A stretch of 64,000 nucleotides of DNA from Orychophragmus violaceus. Taxonomy: Eukaryota > Streptophyta > Magnoliopsida > Brassicales > Brassicaceae. Positions 42,858 to 55,136 of this stretch are shown here, piece by piece. Position 1 is the first letter of the stretch. Each line of letters begins with the position of its first letter. The translations under genes and the position numbers were made by a program. The DNA is taken from assembly GCA_030180135.1 (NCBI GenBank), contig CM058237.1, positions 42,305,126 to 42,369,125 on the forward strand. Direction: 5' to 3'. The notes under the pieces were generated by a model. It saw only the letters and a program-made list of their open reading frames with translations, was not told the DNA's origin and searched no databases.

Positions 42858-43684
42858 GGATTCATGGAGCTTCTCCGGAGAGTGGTGCCTCTGCTTCAAA
42901 GGTTTTTCAATCGAGAGGCAGATTGAAAAAGCTAGAACACTTTTTTTTATTATACCGGAAGTTGACAAGGGTTAATTTTGCTTATTATGTCTTTCGTTGA
43001 GGACTAATGTTTGTAGTTGCATTATCTATGTACCGTTGTTCTCTATTTAGTCTTTTCACTAGCAAACATTGACAAACCAAAGGAAAAGCAAACATGACAT
43101 TTTATGATTAACTTCACCAAATCTGTTTTCTGGTCTTCTAACTCTTTCAAATCCGTGATTTTTATCCTACTATAGATAAAAACTGATTGACAAACAATAA
43201 CAAACATGACAAACCAAAACATAGTTGGTGGTGGTGTACAAAAAGATCAATGTCAAAATCTTGCAGTCTATACTCTATACTTACACTTAACTTTTTCTTT
43301 AAAAGTTAATCACCCAAACTTCAAACATACTTATTAGCTAAAAAATTATAAATTTAAGAACCACACGTGTCAGAATAATAACTATCTCGCAAAGAGAACA
43401 GTCTCCTCCTTTCGCATTATCCACCATAAATGCCAATTTCATCTTATCATCACACATTTTACATCAGCAATCGATATAACAATAAAGATTGCAAACGAAA
43501 TCTGTAAATATAAGGTAAATAGCTACAAACATAAGAAAATTGAATCCAAGATGACTATCACACATAAACTTTTCATACTCCTACAAGATCAACAACAATA
43601 ATTAAGACACGCGTTAGAATAAGAATCTTATTTTTCTCAACATATATAACTAGAAAATGATTTTTTTGAAAAAGTACAATTTTC
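42858..43684. other. AT-rich low-copy stretch, no gene seen
   Basis: No ORF, RNA gene or repeat family is recognisable; it does not match other parts of the window. Confidence 0.5.
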
Positions 43685-45142
43685 AGACTTCGTACGAAGT
43701 CTCGGAGAGGACTTCATAGAGTAGTCTTCAAATATGAGCGAAATTTCTAAAAACCTAATAAAAATTTGATTCCTAAAAAAATATCACAAATAAACATTTC
43801 ATACTAATATATGAGCAACAAAACTAAGTATACCATACTTAAGAGCCATATATTTTTAAAAAGCATTATATACAGTCTACAAATGAAAATTCATTTTCAC
43901 AGACAACAAACGAAGCCTACATGTTTTCCGAAAAGACTTCCCAGAAAATCTGTATTTAGGATACTTTTGCCATAGAAATTTTACCAAGGAGACTTCAAAC
44001 GAAGTCTTCTTATTATCCAGATAACCTCTGAAGTCCCCTTTGAAAATTTTCAGTGTAATTTTGCATTTGACCAAAAGTTTGACTTTTCGTACAAACTTCA
44101 AAAGAAATCTTAAATCAAAATGGTGTAGTTTTGCATTTGACCAAAACTTTGACTTTTTCAGAAGAGTACAAGGTATTTTTGCAATTGACCAAGTTTGACT
44201 TTTACACATTCTAACTTCGCAAGAAGTCTAAATTTATAAGACTTATTGAGAAATCTGAAACATGGTATTTTGGGGTTGACAAGAATATCGATATAAATAA
44301 TTCCAGACTTCTCGTAAAGTCATCAAATTTCATCAGTCATAATATTTTTTTTTGACGGACAATGTTTAGCACATTCTGGTCAACCCCAAAAGTACCCTGT
44401 TTTCAAAATTCAGATTTCTCAAAAATTTCAAATAAGTCAACAATTTGGTAAATTGCAAAACTAACCTCACTTTTTGAGAAGACTTCATAAGAAGTTTTCA
44501 CGAAAAAATTCAATTTTTTGGTCAAATCTAAAACTACCTCGCTTTTATGGAGACTTCTTGAGAAGTATGGATGATTTTTTGTTTATACATGAAAATTTCC
44601 AGATTGAAAACGAAGTCGTTTAACAGGGCCCAACAAAAAAAGATCAATTGAAAAACTACTCTTCGTTGATCACCAGAATTCAAATGAAGTTTTCTCCGGA
44701 AATGAGACTACACGAGAAGTCTGAAATCATGAACCAGATCTCAAATTCGGGAATCATGTGAAAATCACCTAAATCGGGTTTTGCACTCGTTTTTAGCTTC
44801 ATTAAGTGTCTAGAACTTCTAATTAGACCAATACCCAACAAATATAGCCATGTTTATGCAAGCATAACCGAAATCGTAAGAGATCCAAAATTTGTATATT
44901 TTTAAAACATTAATTTTAAAGTTTTTTGGATGAAATTGGAGAGGAAATGAGAGAATAAAAAGTTGTGAACTCTAATATGGAGCTTTATTGGCTCGAAATT
45001 GGTTCTGTAAAACACTAAGAGTTTGGAATTTGTTTGTTAATGGCGGTTGGGGTGAGTTGGAGAAGATGACAGTATAGTAAATCATTTTAGATCTAATGGT
45101 TTTTTGTCTTAAAGGAAATATATAAGACTTCAAATGAAGTAT
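43685..45142. repeat. Region with dispersed GACTTC/GAAGTC palindromes
   Basis: Perfect AGACTTCGTACGAAGTCT at 43685-43702, then AGACTTCAAACGAAGTCT (43990-44007) and looser forms near 44213, 44305, 44480, 44551, 44705 and 45125. The sequence between them repeats a TTTGACCAAAA(G/C)TTTGACTTTT phrase. No transposase is visible. It may be a non-autonomous DNA element or a decayed repeat. Confidence 0.55.
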
Positions 45143-46321
45143 TCTAACTGGTGTTTTTGAAATATTCAGGTGTGTGAAGGGCATTTGATATCATTTCAAA
45201 AATATGAGAAAGGAGAAAATAGTTTTGGATTTGATTTTATATTATGGCATAGTTTAGCAAGAAGTCCTCTTTTAATTATGCAATCTAGTTTTGTTTATAA
45301 TTTTTTAACTCTCATTATAAAACGTGAGTAACTTATTTATGTTTTTTTTAAATGAATTGTGTATTATTTTGGAGGAGCTATATTAGATTAAAATAACGAT
45401 TTCACATTATAAGTTCTGACCCACGTTATATCGTAAAATCATGGTTTTGGAAAATATTTATGTTCTTTTTTTAAAAGAAAACAACCATTATAAAAGTTAT
45501 GTGATATAAGTTTAATCTTTATTGCATTTATCTAAAATATTTTTATAAAACAACATATGTATATATATATATTTATTTATATTTATTATGTTTATCATAT
45601 TTTAATCATAAATATTTACTAAAATAGAAATAGACAATTTTTTATGTTTTGCATTTTTTAAATTTATTTTTAATGTTTCTATAATTCAAATTGGTTAATT
45701 CATCTTTTTAACCCGTTTTCAGTAAAAAAAAAATTTGTTTTTAATATTTTATAATCAAATTAAAAAATTTATTTTTCAACACGTCTTGTAATGGTATAAA
45801 TAATATGCAAATTTGATGGAACAACCCGTTCAAAACTGCATTCTTAAAAACATCAACCAAAATATGACGCATCATGTATTTGAATACTATAAATATTGAT
45901 TAGTTTTAATATTTTTATTAAATTTAAAATATATCAATTGAAATTAGTTAACATTTATTTTAAACTTATTCAAGGTTCCTTTTTAACACTTTTATAATCG
46001 ATATTAGCTAATTTGTTTTTCAACCCATTCTTATAATGGTTCAAATATTTTACAATTTTGATGGAACAACCCGCCAAAAAGTGCAATCGTAAAAACATTC
46101 GTAATCTGACATATTAAATATTTTAACAATATTAAAATATTGACTAACTTTTATATTTTATCAAAATAAAAATATATCAGTCTAATTTTTGTATTCTAAT
46201 TTTTTTTATAAAATATTGTTTATAAATTAAAATTTAATTTATAGTAATTTATTTATTTTTATAGTATTCACTCTTTAAAAGTTGAATTATGTTAAAATAC
46301 ATGCATTTGTGTTGTTTTATG

Positions 46322-46360
<39 letters not shown>

Positions 46361-47533
46361 TACATGAATTGATTCATTTAATTGTATTTATTATTTGCTT
46401 TAATAATTTATTGTGTTTATGGAAAATATATATATATATCAAATATTTTCATTTGTTTTTATTTATATATCACAAAATAATTAATTTAATTTATAATAAT
46501 TTTAAATAATAAATTTTAATTTAGTTAATTACTTTAAAAATAAGATCGGTTTAAAAGATTTTTAGTTAATTTTCTATAATAAAAAGGAAAATATACACTT
46601 ATATTTAAAATAAATAAAGATATTGTGAGTAAATTAGCTAGGAATTGGTTTGACACTATTATCCTTAATGAAAAATTAAATGTCGACATAATTCGTAATA
46701 TATCACGTAAACCAATGTTAATTTTGTAAGTGGTATTCTATTTTAATAGTAATAGATTTTGACCTACTCTACAGCGTAAGATTGATATGTTTATTATATA
46801 TTTTGTTTAAGTTGAATGATTTAGTTTGGTTTTCTATATTGAAATTGTCATATCTGATGCAAGATTTATTTTTTGGTAGTGATATATATGATGCACTCTC
46901 AATGATTGTCGTATTTGTTAAAACTTATGATCCGGACACATCATACACATGTAGGTTATTCGTTTAGTTAGGTTATTCGTTTAGTTACTATCTAGATATT
47001 GTAAAAACAAAAGTAAAACATGATGTTAAAGTATCTCTTAAAGTATATATGTAAATAACTTAATTAATAATTTAGTATATTGATAACTCATATAATAGTA
47101 TATTGAGTAATGGGTAAAAAATAGCAAAAACTTAGTGTAAATAATAAAAGTTGTTAAATAGTCGGAAAAATGTACACTTGAATCAGAAATTATAAACTAT
47201 TCACTTATGTTCATCACATATCTCTATGAATGTAACACCCTAACATGAATATGCCATTTTGTCTTTTATGGCTTAACTTCATTGAGGGAACCAAGATAAA
47301 TTTGGAAAACCATATGAGGGAAAAAATCGATATGTAAATCAGGTTTGTTTAGTGTGTTGAAAATATGTATAATTAATGTATATAGTGTTTCAAATGTGTA
47401 GAGATAATTACTTAAACTAATAATTTATTAAATAAAAGATATTGTGATCGATGGAAATATATAAGATCCACAAATATTGTTAGGTTTCTTAAAAGTGGAA
47501 TAAAATATTTATTTATATAAATAGTGTAAAACT
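45143..47533. other. Very AT-rich intergenic DNA with (TA)n run
   Basis: No credible ORF. A TA dinucleotide run covers about 46323-46358 and a shorter one lies near 45560-45575. Position 47232 has TGTAACACCCTAACATG, which resembles a long-LTR start but has no further support. Confidence 0.5.
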
Positions 47534-47551
47534 AAAATCTTAAATAACATT

Positions 47552-47790
47552 TTTTTTTAACGCTGAACAGATTATACGAGAACTATTACAAAGACAGTTT
47601 TACAGATAATACTACCTCCGTTCTACGAGAATCCATCAACGGTCACGATCAACGGCTTCACCTACTCCTGAAAACTTCCTTATAAGCTTGCCTCCATTAA
47701 TCTTGTAAAACTGCGTCTCGGGGATTCGAACCCAGTACCTACCGATGTAAAGCTTTAACCACTTGACCACTAGACCACGGTTGCTTCACA
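47552..47790 (-). mobile_element. SINE (tRNA-derived), minus strand, perfect 18-bp TSD
   Basis: The 18-bp direct repeat AAAATCTTAAATAACATT flanks it at 47534-47551 and 47791-47808. The minus strand carries a Pol III A box TGGTCTAGTGG (47767-47777) and B box GGTTCGAATCC (47722-47732), a tRNA-like head and an A-rich tail (T run at 47551-47558). Length is about 239 bp. It is not a tRNA gene: the spacing and 3' half do not make a tRNA. It encodes no protein and would need LINE proteins in trans. Confidence 0.88.
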
Positions 47791-47899
47791 AAAATCTTAA
47801 ATAACATTAGTAAATAGTTTTTTTCCCCGACAATATTAATGGGTAACGTTTACAATATCCAACAATAATAATGAAAGCAAGCCTCGAGGCACATTTGGA

Positions 47900-49324
47900 A
47901 TGTTTGATACAAAATAATCATCAGATGCAATACGCAAAGCTTGGCCTGAGGGATCAGAAAAAGAATCAGAAGAATCACTACTGCATATGTGACATACTGC
48001 TTTTTGACCACATTCTAACTCATCTTTTAGTACGCTTTTCAAGTCTTTATCGAGTCTTTTGGTCTTTTTAGTCATTTCAGGTCAAATGATAGTTTAGGAT
48101 GACGAATGAAGCATTTGGAGCGAAAATTCTTAATTTGGCACACGACGGCGTTTTTGGTGAAAGGAAGTCCACACCGCTCGGTCCAGACTGAAGGCCCGCT
48201 CTCAAAGAAGGATCGACCGATTGATCACTAATTATGCCAGAAAAACCGTGAGATTTAAGATCGATCGATCCAGGCAGAATCGATCGATACCATACGATAG
48301 CAAAGGAGCCGTGAGATCTAGGATCGACCGATCTAGGAGGGATCAATAGATCCCTAGTACTTCATGTGGAGCGACCGCTCCAGTAATGAGCCGACAGGAC
48401 TGCGAGGAAATCAAGGTAAATATTTTGTTGTCCTAAAATTCGCCTATGGTGTATCAAAAACACATCCCAGCTGCCAAAAAACAGGCCCTTCACTTTTCTA
48501 TATATTTTCCTACCTTTCTAGAGAGAGAACTCTTGTTGCAACTTAGTGTGAGATAGATCTAATTACTTTGAAGAGGATATTGGAGAGAAGAATTCAACTC
48601 TGCCAAATGAAAAAAAATTTCTAACCCTAGTTTATTTTTTCAATATGATTATTCATTTCTCATCTCTTCCTTGTGTTCTTATCTCTATATATGAGTAGTT
48701 TTTTAGTTGGGTTTAGGGTTTTCAAAGGAATCAATAAATTTGTGGATTAAGCATAGATAGGACTATTAGATTGAATGTCTTTTATTTACGGTTGTATGCA
48801 TTTCTAAAATAAGATTAGCAACCCTATTTCAGATCTTAAGTAATTTGGTACAACGAAAGTTGGTTAGATACTGGAAAGAACATAAATGAGCAGATTGTCT
48901 TTATGCTGAAAAATTAGATAAAGTAACTGTAAACCAATCGAACCTGTTCACAAACTAAAGCTTGACTATATCGCTAGCGATAGTTAGGTTAATAGACATA
49001 GGTTGCGCAACAAAAATTGGTAATCTAAGTTATTTGTTCTAGTTTAAGACTGCCCTTGAATTGTACCATGAGTAACTGATTAATCCACAATTCTAGATTT
49101 CTGCAAAACCCCCTTAACTCAACGTCTTTTTAGCACTGTTTTATCTATCATTTTATTTTCATTATATCACAATTACAATAAAAAAAAATTTAATCGTCTT
49201 AGCTTTGCTTTATTTACAAGAACTTTAGTGCAACTTTGGTTTTTTTGGATTTGACCCCTTTATGCTACATGTATTTGATGTACACTTGCAGTGCCCTATT
49301 TAAGAGTTTAAAATATGTGTATCA
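47900..49324 (+). repeat. Diverged Athila-type LTR, plus strand, left limit approximate
   Basis: In reverse complement it follows the Athila LTR plan: the ACTGCAAGTGTACA phrase near 49285, AACTTTCGTTGTACC near 48855, and the AGTCTTT/GAGTCTTTT repeats near 48030-48060 that start other copies. It ends GTGTATCA at 49324. Orientation is opposite to all other Athila LTRs here. The left end could not be fixed. Confidence 0.6.
48211..48353. repeat. Variant dyad array in the plus-strand Athila LTR
   Basis: The best pair is AGATCGATCGATCC (48258) and GAATCGATCGATAC (48277). Further half-related copies are GATCGACCGATTGATC (48211) and GATCGACCGATCT (48322). Arms differ from the other families but the CGATCG or CGACCG core is kept. 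Confidence 0.6.
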
Positions 49325-49329
49325 AGCTT

Positions 49330-49350
49330 TAGGTGCCATTTTCAGGGACC
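49330..49350 (+). other. Decayed tRNA-Asp primer-binding site
   Basis: TAGGTGCCATTTTCAGGGACC lines up with TGGCGCCGTTGCCGGGGACC with five substitutions plus one extra base. Four of the five substitutions are C-to-T or G-to-A transitions. It lies just after the LTR end at 49324. Confidence 0.6.
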
Positions 49351-49396
49351 ATTTGGTCGCCTTTGGTTCTAAAATCAAAAGTTTAGTCTAAATTTC

Positions 49397-50575
49397 TGAT
49401 ATGCCCAGAGTTTAATTCCCTAAGTAATACTGCAAGTGTACAGATAAATGTAGTAAATAGGGGTCGAACCACAGAGACTCAAGAGTTCTTACGATAGACT
49501 ATAAAGCGTTGAGCTAAGCTAAGCAGCAAGCAATCAAAAAAAAAAAAAAATCAGTAGCAAAAAGTAAATAGCAGCGAGTTTGTAATCAATACTAAAAGGC
49601 GTCAGGTTAAGGGAGTTCTCAGGAAATCAGGTCATGCAGATTAATTATTCAGTCAGGATCGAATTAAGCATTGTCTAGAACTCAAACACAGATGTAAAAT
49701 GAACCAACTTTCGTTGCTAGAATTTACTAAGTCTAAATCCTAGAAATCCAACTCTCTTTGCAATTCCTACAGATTAAACTAGCCGTAAGAGCAGGTTCGA
49801 TTTGTTCACAAATTAGCTAAACCAAATTTCTTTGCGGATATTAAATTTCTCAACCTAAATAAATCAAATTCCAAATCACACTTTCGTGTCAATTTAAAAA
49901 CCTAAGATCTAGATTCCAATTAATCACGTTAGAACTAGCTTTAAGTACAATTCAGATTGAAGAACTAACAAATTATGAATTCCTTAACTGATTAAATCAA
50001 TCTAACATGCTATGAAAACCCTATGAGAATACATAAATCTAACTATGAATCTACTCAGACATATTGAATGAAACAAGCAACATGGATGAAATAGATTGCA
50101 TTAAAATAGATAAGAGAATAGAAAGAGGTTCGAAATATTCTCCAAAAGCAGTACAAGGTTCGGATCAGCCCCAAAGCTCATAAACTCTCTCTAGCCAAAA
50201 GTATGAAAATTGTCACAACAATAAAACTCAAAAACCCTAATATTAAGTGCTAAACACGCTTTAGGTCTTCTTTGTAAATAGTGAAACTTCTGGGCCAATT
50301 TGCAAATCTTCATTAATCGCCGAGTATTGTCTGATGGAAGGCTGCGTCGATCGATGCCAAAGGTGCATCGGTTGATGCTCAACTCAATCACTTAGATTGA
50401 TTTATGCTCATCACGGCTTCAGCTCCAATCTTTGCCCAAAAAGCTCAATAATATTCCAAAGTCATCCAGACGTGTCCAAACCTATAAAACACATGAAAAG
50501 ACTCGAAAGACACTACAAAGACTCGAATATATACTTATATCATGGCTTAAAACACCTAAAAGCCATGATATATCA
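49397..50575 (-). repeat. 3' LTR of Athila C6
   Basis: TGATATGCCC to GATATATCA, 1179 bp, diverged from the C-I and array LTRs. Dyads at 50344/50365, weak TATA-like site near 50238-50245. A poly-A run lies at about 49538-49551. Confidence 0.88.
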
Positions 50576-52080
50576 ACTCCCTCACACTTAGCCTTTGCTT
50601 GCCCTCAAGCAAAACAGAAAACCAAGATCAGGAGAAGAAGTTTGAAACTTCAGAAACTCATTTCATCGTTGAAGTACTACACTCAGGTTCCCCTTAGAAA
50701 TCCACATGAAAAATGAACCTGCAGAAATCAAGACTAACAAGTACTTCCCCCACACTTAGCAACTGTCCTAAGTAAACTCCACAATTAGATTCAGAGCATT
50801 CAAATTCACCATACTGACTTCTATAATCTAATAAGTGTGATCTCACCTAGAGAGTATCAATCAAAGAACACATGGACTCTTACTCTGTTAGCATCTAACC
50901 ACAATACTATCAATTTCTTGTTCCTTTCTTCTCCTTTTCCTTCCTTAGCATCTGATTTTTCCCACTGGGTGTCATTTTTTATCAGTTCTCTTCCCGCATT
51001 GGATGTTACTTTGGACAAATTCCATGAAGCACATGAGGTAATAGGGGCCTCTACCACTCTCGTGATCACTTCGAAGCTACTAGCTTATCCGCAGTTTAAT
51101 ACTCTTTTTACTTTAAGTAAGGGGAGAAGGGAACCATACTTAGACATGTTTACAACCTGTTTCAGAACTAACAGAGGAATCCGAGTCAAAGTATACCAAG
51201 CCCTTATGTGAGAAAAAGTAAGTCAAGTTAAGGGCGAAGTCAGTAATGGATTCTATGTATACCTGAAGTGATATGGGTGTCCTCACTAGGTTGACATGCG
51301 TTGGGTTTTCTTATAGTCAGAGATATGATGCAAGGTCATCCAATGGTCACTTAAGTTCCTGCAAGTGTAGCGATCTCCTCAAAAATTCCTAGTTTCTTAC
51401 TAACTGTTTTGACTTAATAAAACAGACTCAACAGACTCTAAGAAAAGAGAAAGATTATGTCAGTACCACCTCCCCCACACTTGAAACACATTGTCCCCAG
51501 TGGAATCAAAGCTTAGGTTTGGTAAAAGATGGAAAAGGGACGAAATGTACTTTTGATCTGTGATTTTACCTGTCTCGTAACTGCGTCGACCGGCTCAAAT
51601 CGTGCAATGGTCGACGCAAGTTCCGTAATGGTTGCGTCGATCGACTCATAGAGTGCACCGATCGACGCATGGCGTATCTGTTTTAATAAATTTTCGCAGA
51701 CAACATATGTTCTGTGAATAATCACAAACACTCAACCTATAAGCTACATAAATCAAAGACAACACATAATCAAAGCAACCAGATAGTTATACAAAGCATC
51801 AGTACATAAGTTCCAAAGTAATGGGACTGACATAGTCTCAAGAGAAACATCAAAATGACTCAAAGAAAATAAAAAGAAAGAAGAAAGAGTACATAACCAA
51901 GTGTCATAGGAAATAGGAACCAGAATCAGAACTCATCAGAACCAAGTGAGGCACATGAACTCTCAGCTGACGTCTGTGGGAGAAGCTAGCCATCATCTCC
52001 CAGATACCCTTCAATCTGTCATTTAGTATTGTATGGAAAGCTCCCTAAGACATCTCTGCAGGATCCATCGGTGGATCAGG
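50576..52080 (-). other. Athila C6 3' internal non-coding region
   Basis: PPT-like copies at the LTR border, near 50746 and near 51472. Dyad pairs at 51583/51604 and 51634/51655. No gene. Confidence 0.7.
51583..51668. repeat. Two dyad pairs in Athila C6
   Basis: GCGTCGACCGGCTC (51583), GCAATGGTCGACGC (51604), GCGTCGATCGACTC (51634) and GCACCGATCGACGC (51655); both spacings are 21 bp. The second pair is followed by ATGGCG. Confidence 0.8.
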
Positions 52081-52099
52081 ATAAGGTACATGCACAAAC

Positions 52100-53231
52100 T
52101 CACATGATGCAGCTGTAAGGGCAGCTGAAGTAGAAGCAGTATGAGCAGCACAAGTAGAAGCTCCCAGAGCTTCCCCACCACTCACTGCCATGTGCATCAT
52201 GGAAAACCCAAAGGTTATCCTCCTTCATCCAAGTGGTGCTCCTCAAATGAGCATCATCCATCCACAGTCTCCTAGTCGCAACCTCACGTCTATCTGTAGG
52301 AACCCTGAAATGCTCAAAAATGGGAGTAAGCAAGCTGCCTACTATCTCAGTCTTCTTGCTACGGAATACCTTAGTCTTCAAAGAGCAGAGGTGCTCTGCG
52401 AAAACAGCTCCCATGTTCAGACATGGCGCAGGGTCAGCTAAAATGGTGTCATCGAACAGATGGCCTATCCCGGTGTAAATTAGCATAAGCTCAGTCTTGC
52501 TCATCTTGTTCGGCTCAGACTTGCACAGAATCGAGTTCCCCAAAACACGAACGATATACCTCAGGACCGGATGTCGGATAGCTGTCTGGTTGGTATGACG
52601 AGAATGGTAGCGATCATTACCAAAATATGACCAAAAATACTGAGTATCTGCATCTACCCACGTAGCGGATAGAATTCACGCTGAACCCATTAATGCTGCA
52701 AAGATCCAAAATAGAGATGTGATACCTGACACCCATGCACATGAAGGTCAGGACCCCCTTCAGGTGCTCTCTTGCGATGATCATTCGAGTAGTAAACTCG
52801 ACAGGTAGCCAACATCTGTCTAACCAAGTCTGGATACTGCTCATAAGACCTCACAGGCATTGTGCCCAAGCCTATCTTCTGCACAATCTTCTGTACATCC
52901 TGTCATATCCCCAACATCTCCACTTTCATGTAATGAATAAACCGTGTAGGACTTATCTGCACATCCACCCAGGCATTGTAGAACAAGGTATCATACTCAT
53001 CCCACTCATTAGAGATCTCGCGCTCAGTACAAGCAGTACTCTATGTCTCTGACTTGGGATCATTCTCCCACTGTCTCAGCATCGGGATCTTATCATTCTC
53101 ACCCTTTGGCCAAGGAGGCTTACTTCTCCAGGAATCCGCAAATTAGGCATAGGAGGTGATGAGTCGCGAATGCCAAAGTCAGCAAGAACATCTGAATCAT
53201 TTGTAACGTTCTTGCGCTTCCTGGGAGCCAT
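52100..53231 (-). pseudogene. ATHILA ORF-1-like gene of C6, broken
   Basis: Starts at ATG 53229-53231 with MAPRKRKN and reads through a DEYDTLFYNAW segment, QKIGLGTMPVRSYEQYPDLV (near 52820-52870), RVYYSNDHRKRAPEG, FMCMGVRYHISILDLCSI and, after further frame changes, NKMSKTELMLIYTGIGHLFD (near 52460-52500). Frameshifts near 53090, 52740 and 52570 and stops near 53030 and 52905 break it. This matches what I know as the ATHILA ORF-1 family (Pfam ATHILA), located downstream of pol in the place of an env-like gene. Its function is unknown; I see no signal peptide or clear membrane span. Confidence 0.7.
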
Positions 53232-53790
53232 CTGCGATCAAAGACAAAAGAAAAAGCAATCTCGCAAATTAAGCCAAGGCTCTAAAATCAACAAATGCAA
53301 CCAAATCAATATCAATTAGCACATGCAACCATTCTCAGCACCAAAATCAGTCTCAATTCCCCTAAATTCGTCCTAATTCCATCCTAATATGCAGAATCGC
53401 AAGTGTTCGTCATCAAATCAGAATTTTCAGAAAGCTTGAGAAATTGTTCATGCAAGCTCAGGGGTAACTCGAAATCACTACCACAAACCCTAAACATGCA
53501 TCAATATAGCATGAATCAACCAAAATCGTGATGAATTTTGAGTTTAACACATTACGGCCGAAATGGAAAAGATGGGATTCGAAGCACATACCTCACAGAT
53601 CGATGAAATTGACGATAGAAATGAGATTATGGGATAAAATCGTGTAGGCTAGGCTTTTGAATCACCATAATCGGTGAAGAAATGAGGAATTTAGGGTTTG
53701 GGCGATTTTGTGTTTGGTTTCGCGGAAGAGAAGAGAAATGGAGAAGAAGAAAGAAAGAAATAATTTAACATACTTATCTCGCGTGCAGGT
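53232..53790 (-). other. Spacer upstream of ORF-1
   Basis: AT-rich spacer with no ORF, probably the ORF-1 5' untranslated region or promoter. Confidence 0.5.
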
Positions 53791-53990
53791 GCGTCGATCG
53801 ACGCATGGGGTGAGGTGGTCGACACGTATTGGGATTTAATGAACCGAACCGGTTTAGTCGAAATTCTAATTTGAGAAATTACAATTTGATTTCAGGCGAT
53901 TTTGACCGATTTTAAGCATGCATCGATCGCCGCAGAGGGTGCAGCGGTCGGCGCACTTCGACCGACGCACAGGACCACATCGATCGACGC
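53791..53990. repeat. Three dyad pairs between integrase and ORF-1 in C6
   Basis: GCGTCGATCGACGC, a fully CpG form, at 53791 with a weak partner near 53812. Then GCATCGATCGCCGC (53920) with GCAGCGGTCGGCGC (53941), and 53955 with 53977 followed by ATGGCGATT. Confidence 0.8.
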
Positions 53991-54158
53991 ATGGCGATTC
54001 CATTGACAGACTCAGATATGTATAGACAAAAACGACCAAAAACGAAAAACACCAAAGTAAAATCAAATCAAAACACCAAATTGAATATTTACAGACTTAC
54101 CAGTGGGTTGCCTCCCACTAAGCGCTTCTTTAACGTCATTAGCTTGACTGGAAGGAGA

Positions 54159-55136
54159 TTATGCAATGGGTGCATCATCCAGAGTCAGAATTTGACCTCT
54201 TGGAATCTCGGCCTTAGCCCAATAATGCTTCAACCTCTGTCTATTGACAGTGAACTCATTTCCTTATGAGCTAATCAGAACCACAGCACCATACGGACGC
54301 ACTTCCTTTATTGTGAAAGGACCTGACCATCTAGAGCGCAACTTACCTAGAAACAATTGCAAACGAGAGTTATACAAAAATACCTGATCATTTGGCTCAA
54401 AGTGTTTAGAGACAATCTTCTTGTCATGATATGCATTAGTCCTCTCCTTGTACAGCTTTGAATTCTCATAGGCATGATGCCTAATCTCATCCTGCTCGTT
54501 CAGCTGTACCAATCGCTTCTCTGCATCAGACTTCAAATTAAATTTCATCTGCTTCACAGCCCATGCTGCCTTATGCTCAAGCTCAACTGGAAGGTGGCAG
54601 GCTTTCCCATAGAGAGTATGAAACAGTGTAGTCCCTAATGGCGTCTTGAACGCAGTCATGTAGGCCCATAGCGCATCATCCAGCTTTGCAGACCAATCCT
54701 TCCTTGTCTTCCCAGCTGTCTTCTCCAAGATCTCCTTAATCTGTCTGTTAGAGACCTCCACTTGCCCACTAGTCTGAGGATGATATGGAGTAGCCACACG
54801 ATGATGAACACCATGTTTCTGCAGCAGCTTCTCAAGGACCTTCTTGATAAAGTGAGATCCTCCATCACTTATCTCAATCCGAGGCACTCCAAATCTAGGG
54901 AAAATTATGGTCTTAAACAGCTTAAGAACCACTGAAGAATCATTGGTTGGACTAGTTATTGCATCCACCCATTTAGACACATAGTCCACATCAACCAAAA
55001 TGAACTTATTCCCATAAGATGAGGGAAAAGGACCCATGAAATCTATGTCCCAACAATCGAAAACCTCTACCTCAAGAACGAAGTTCGGTGGCATCTCATG
55101 CTTCATATTGATTTTCCCTCTCCTCTGACAGGCATC
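54159..55136 (-). pseudogene. pol: Athila integrase, 3' two-thirds, one nonsense codon, cut by insertion
   Basis: Open on the minus strand from 55136 to a TAA at 54264-54266, then in frame to TAA at 54159-54161. Shown in order: end of the zinc region (DACQRRGKI), the first Asp in WDIDFMGPFPSS, the second in EISDGGSHF, the Glu in SGQVEVSNRQIKEILE, and the C-terminal domain with NDQVFLYNSRLQLFLGKLRS and WSGPFTIKEVRPYG. The D,D-35-E residues are present. The upstream zinc histidines and RT are missing because a second Athila inserted exactly at codon boundary 55136/55137. It would integrate Athila cDNA. Confidence 0.88.

Noticed and set aside
47232..47260. TGTAACACCCTAACATG as the start of another long LTR
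   Set aside because: Only the first dozen bases resemble family A; no further homology, primer site or partner LTR is visible.
47711..47785. A tRNA gene on the minus strand
   Set aside because: A and B boxes are present, but the sequence does not close a tRNA cloverleaf and it is embedded in a 239-bp unit with an A-tail and 18-bp TSD, so it is a SINE.
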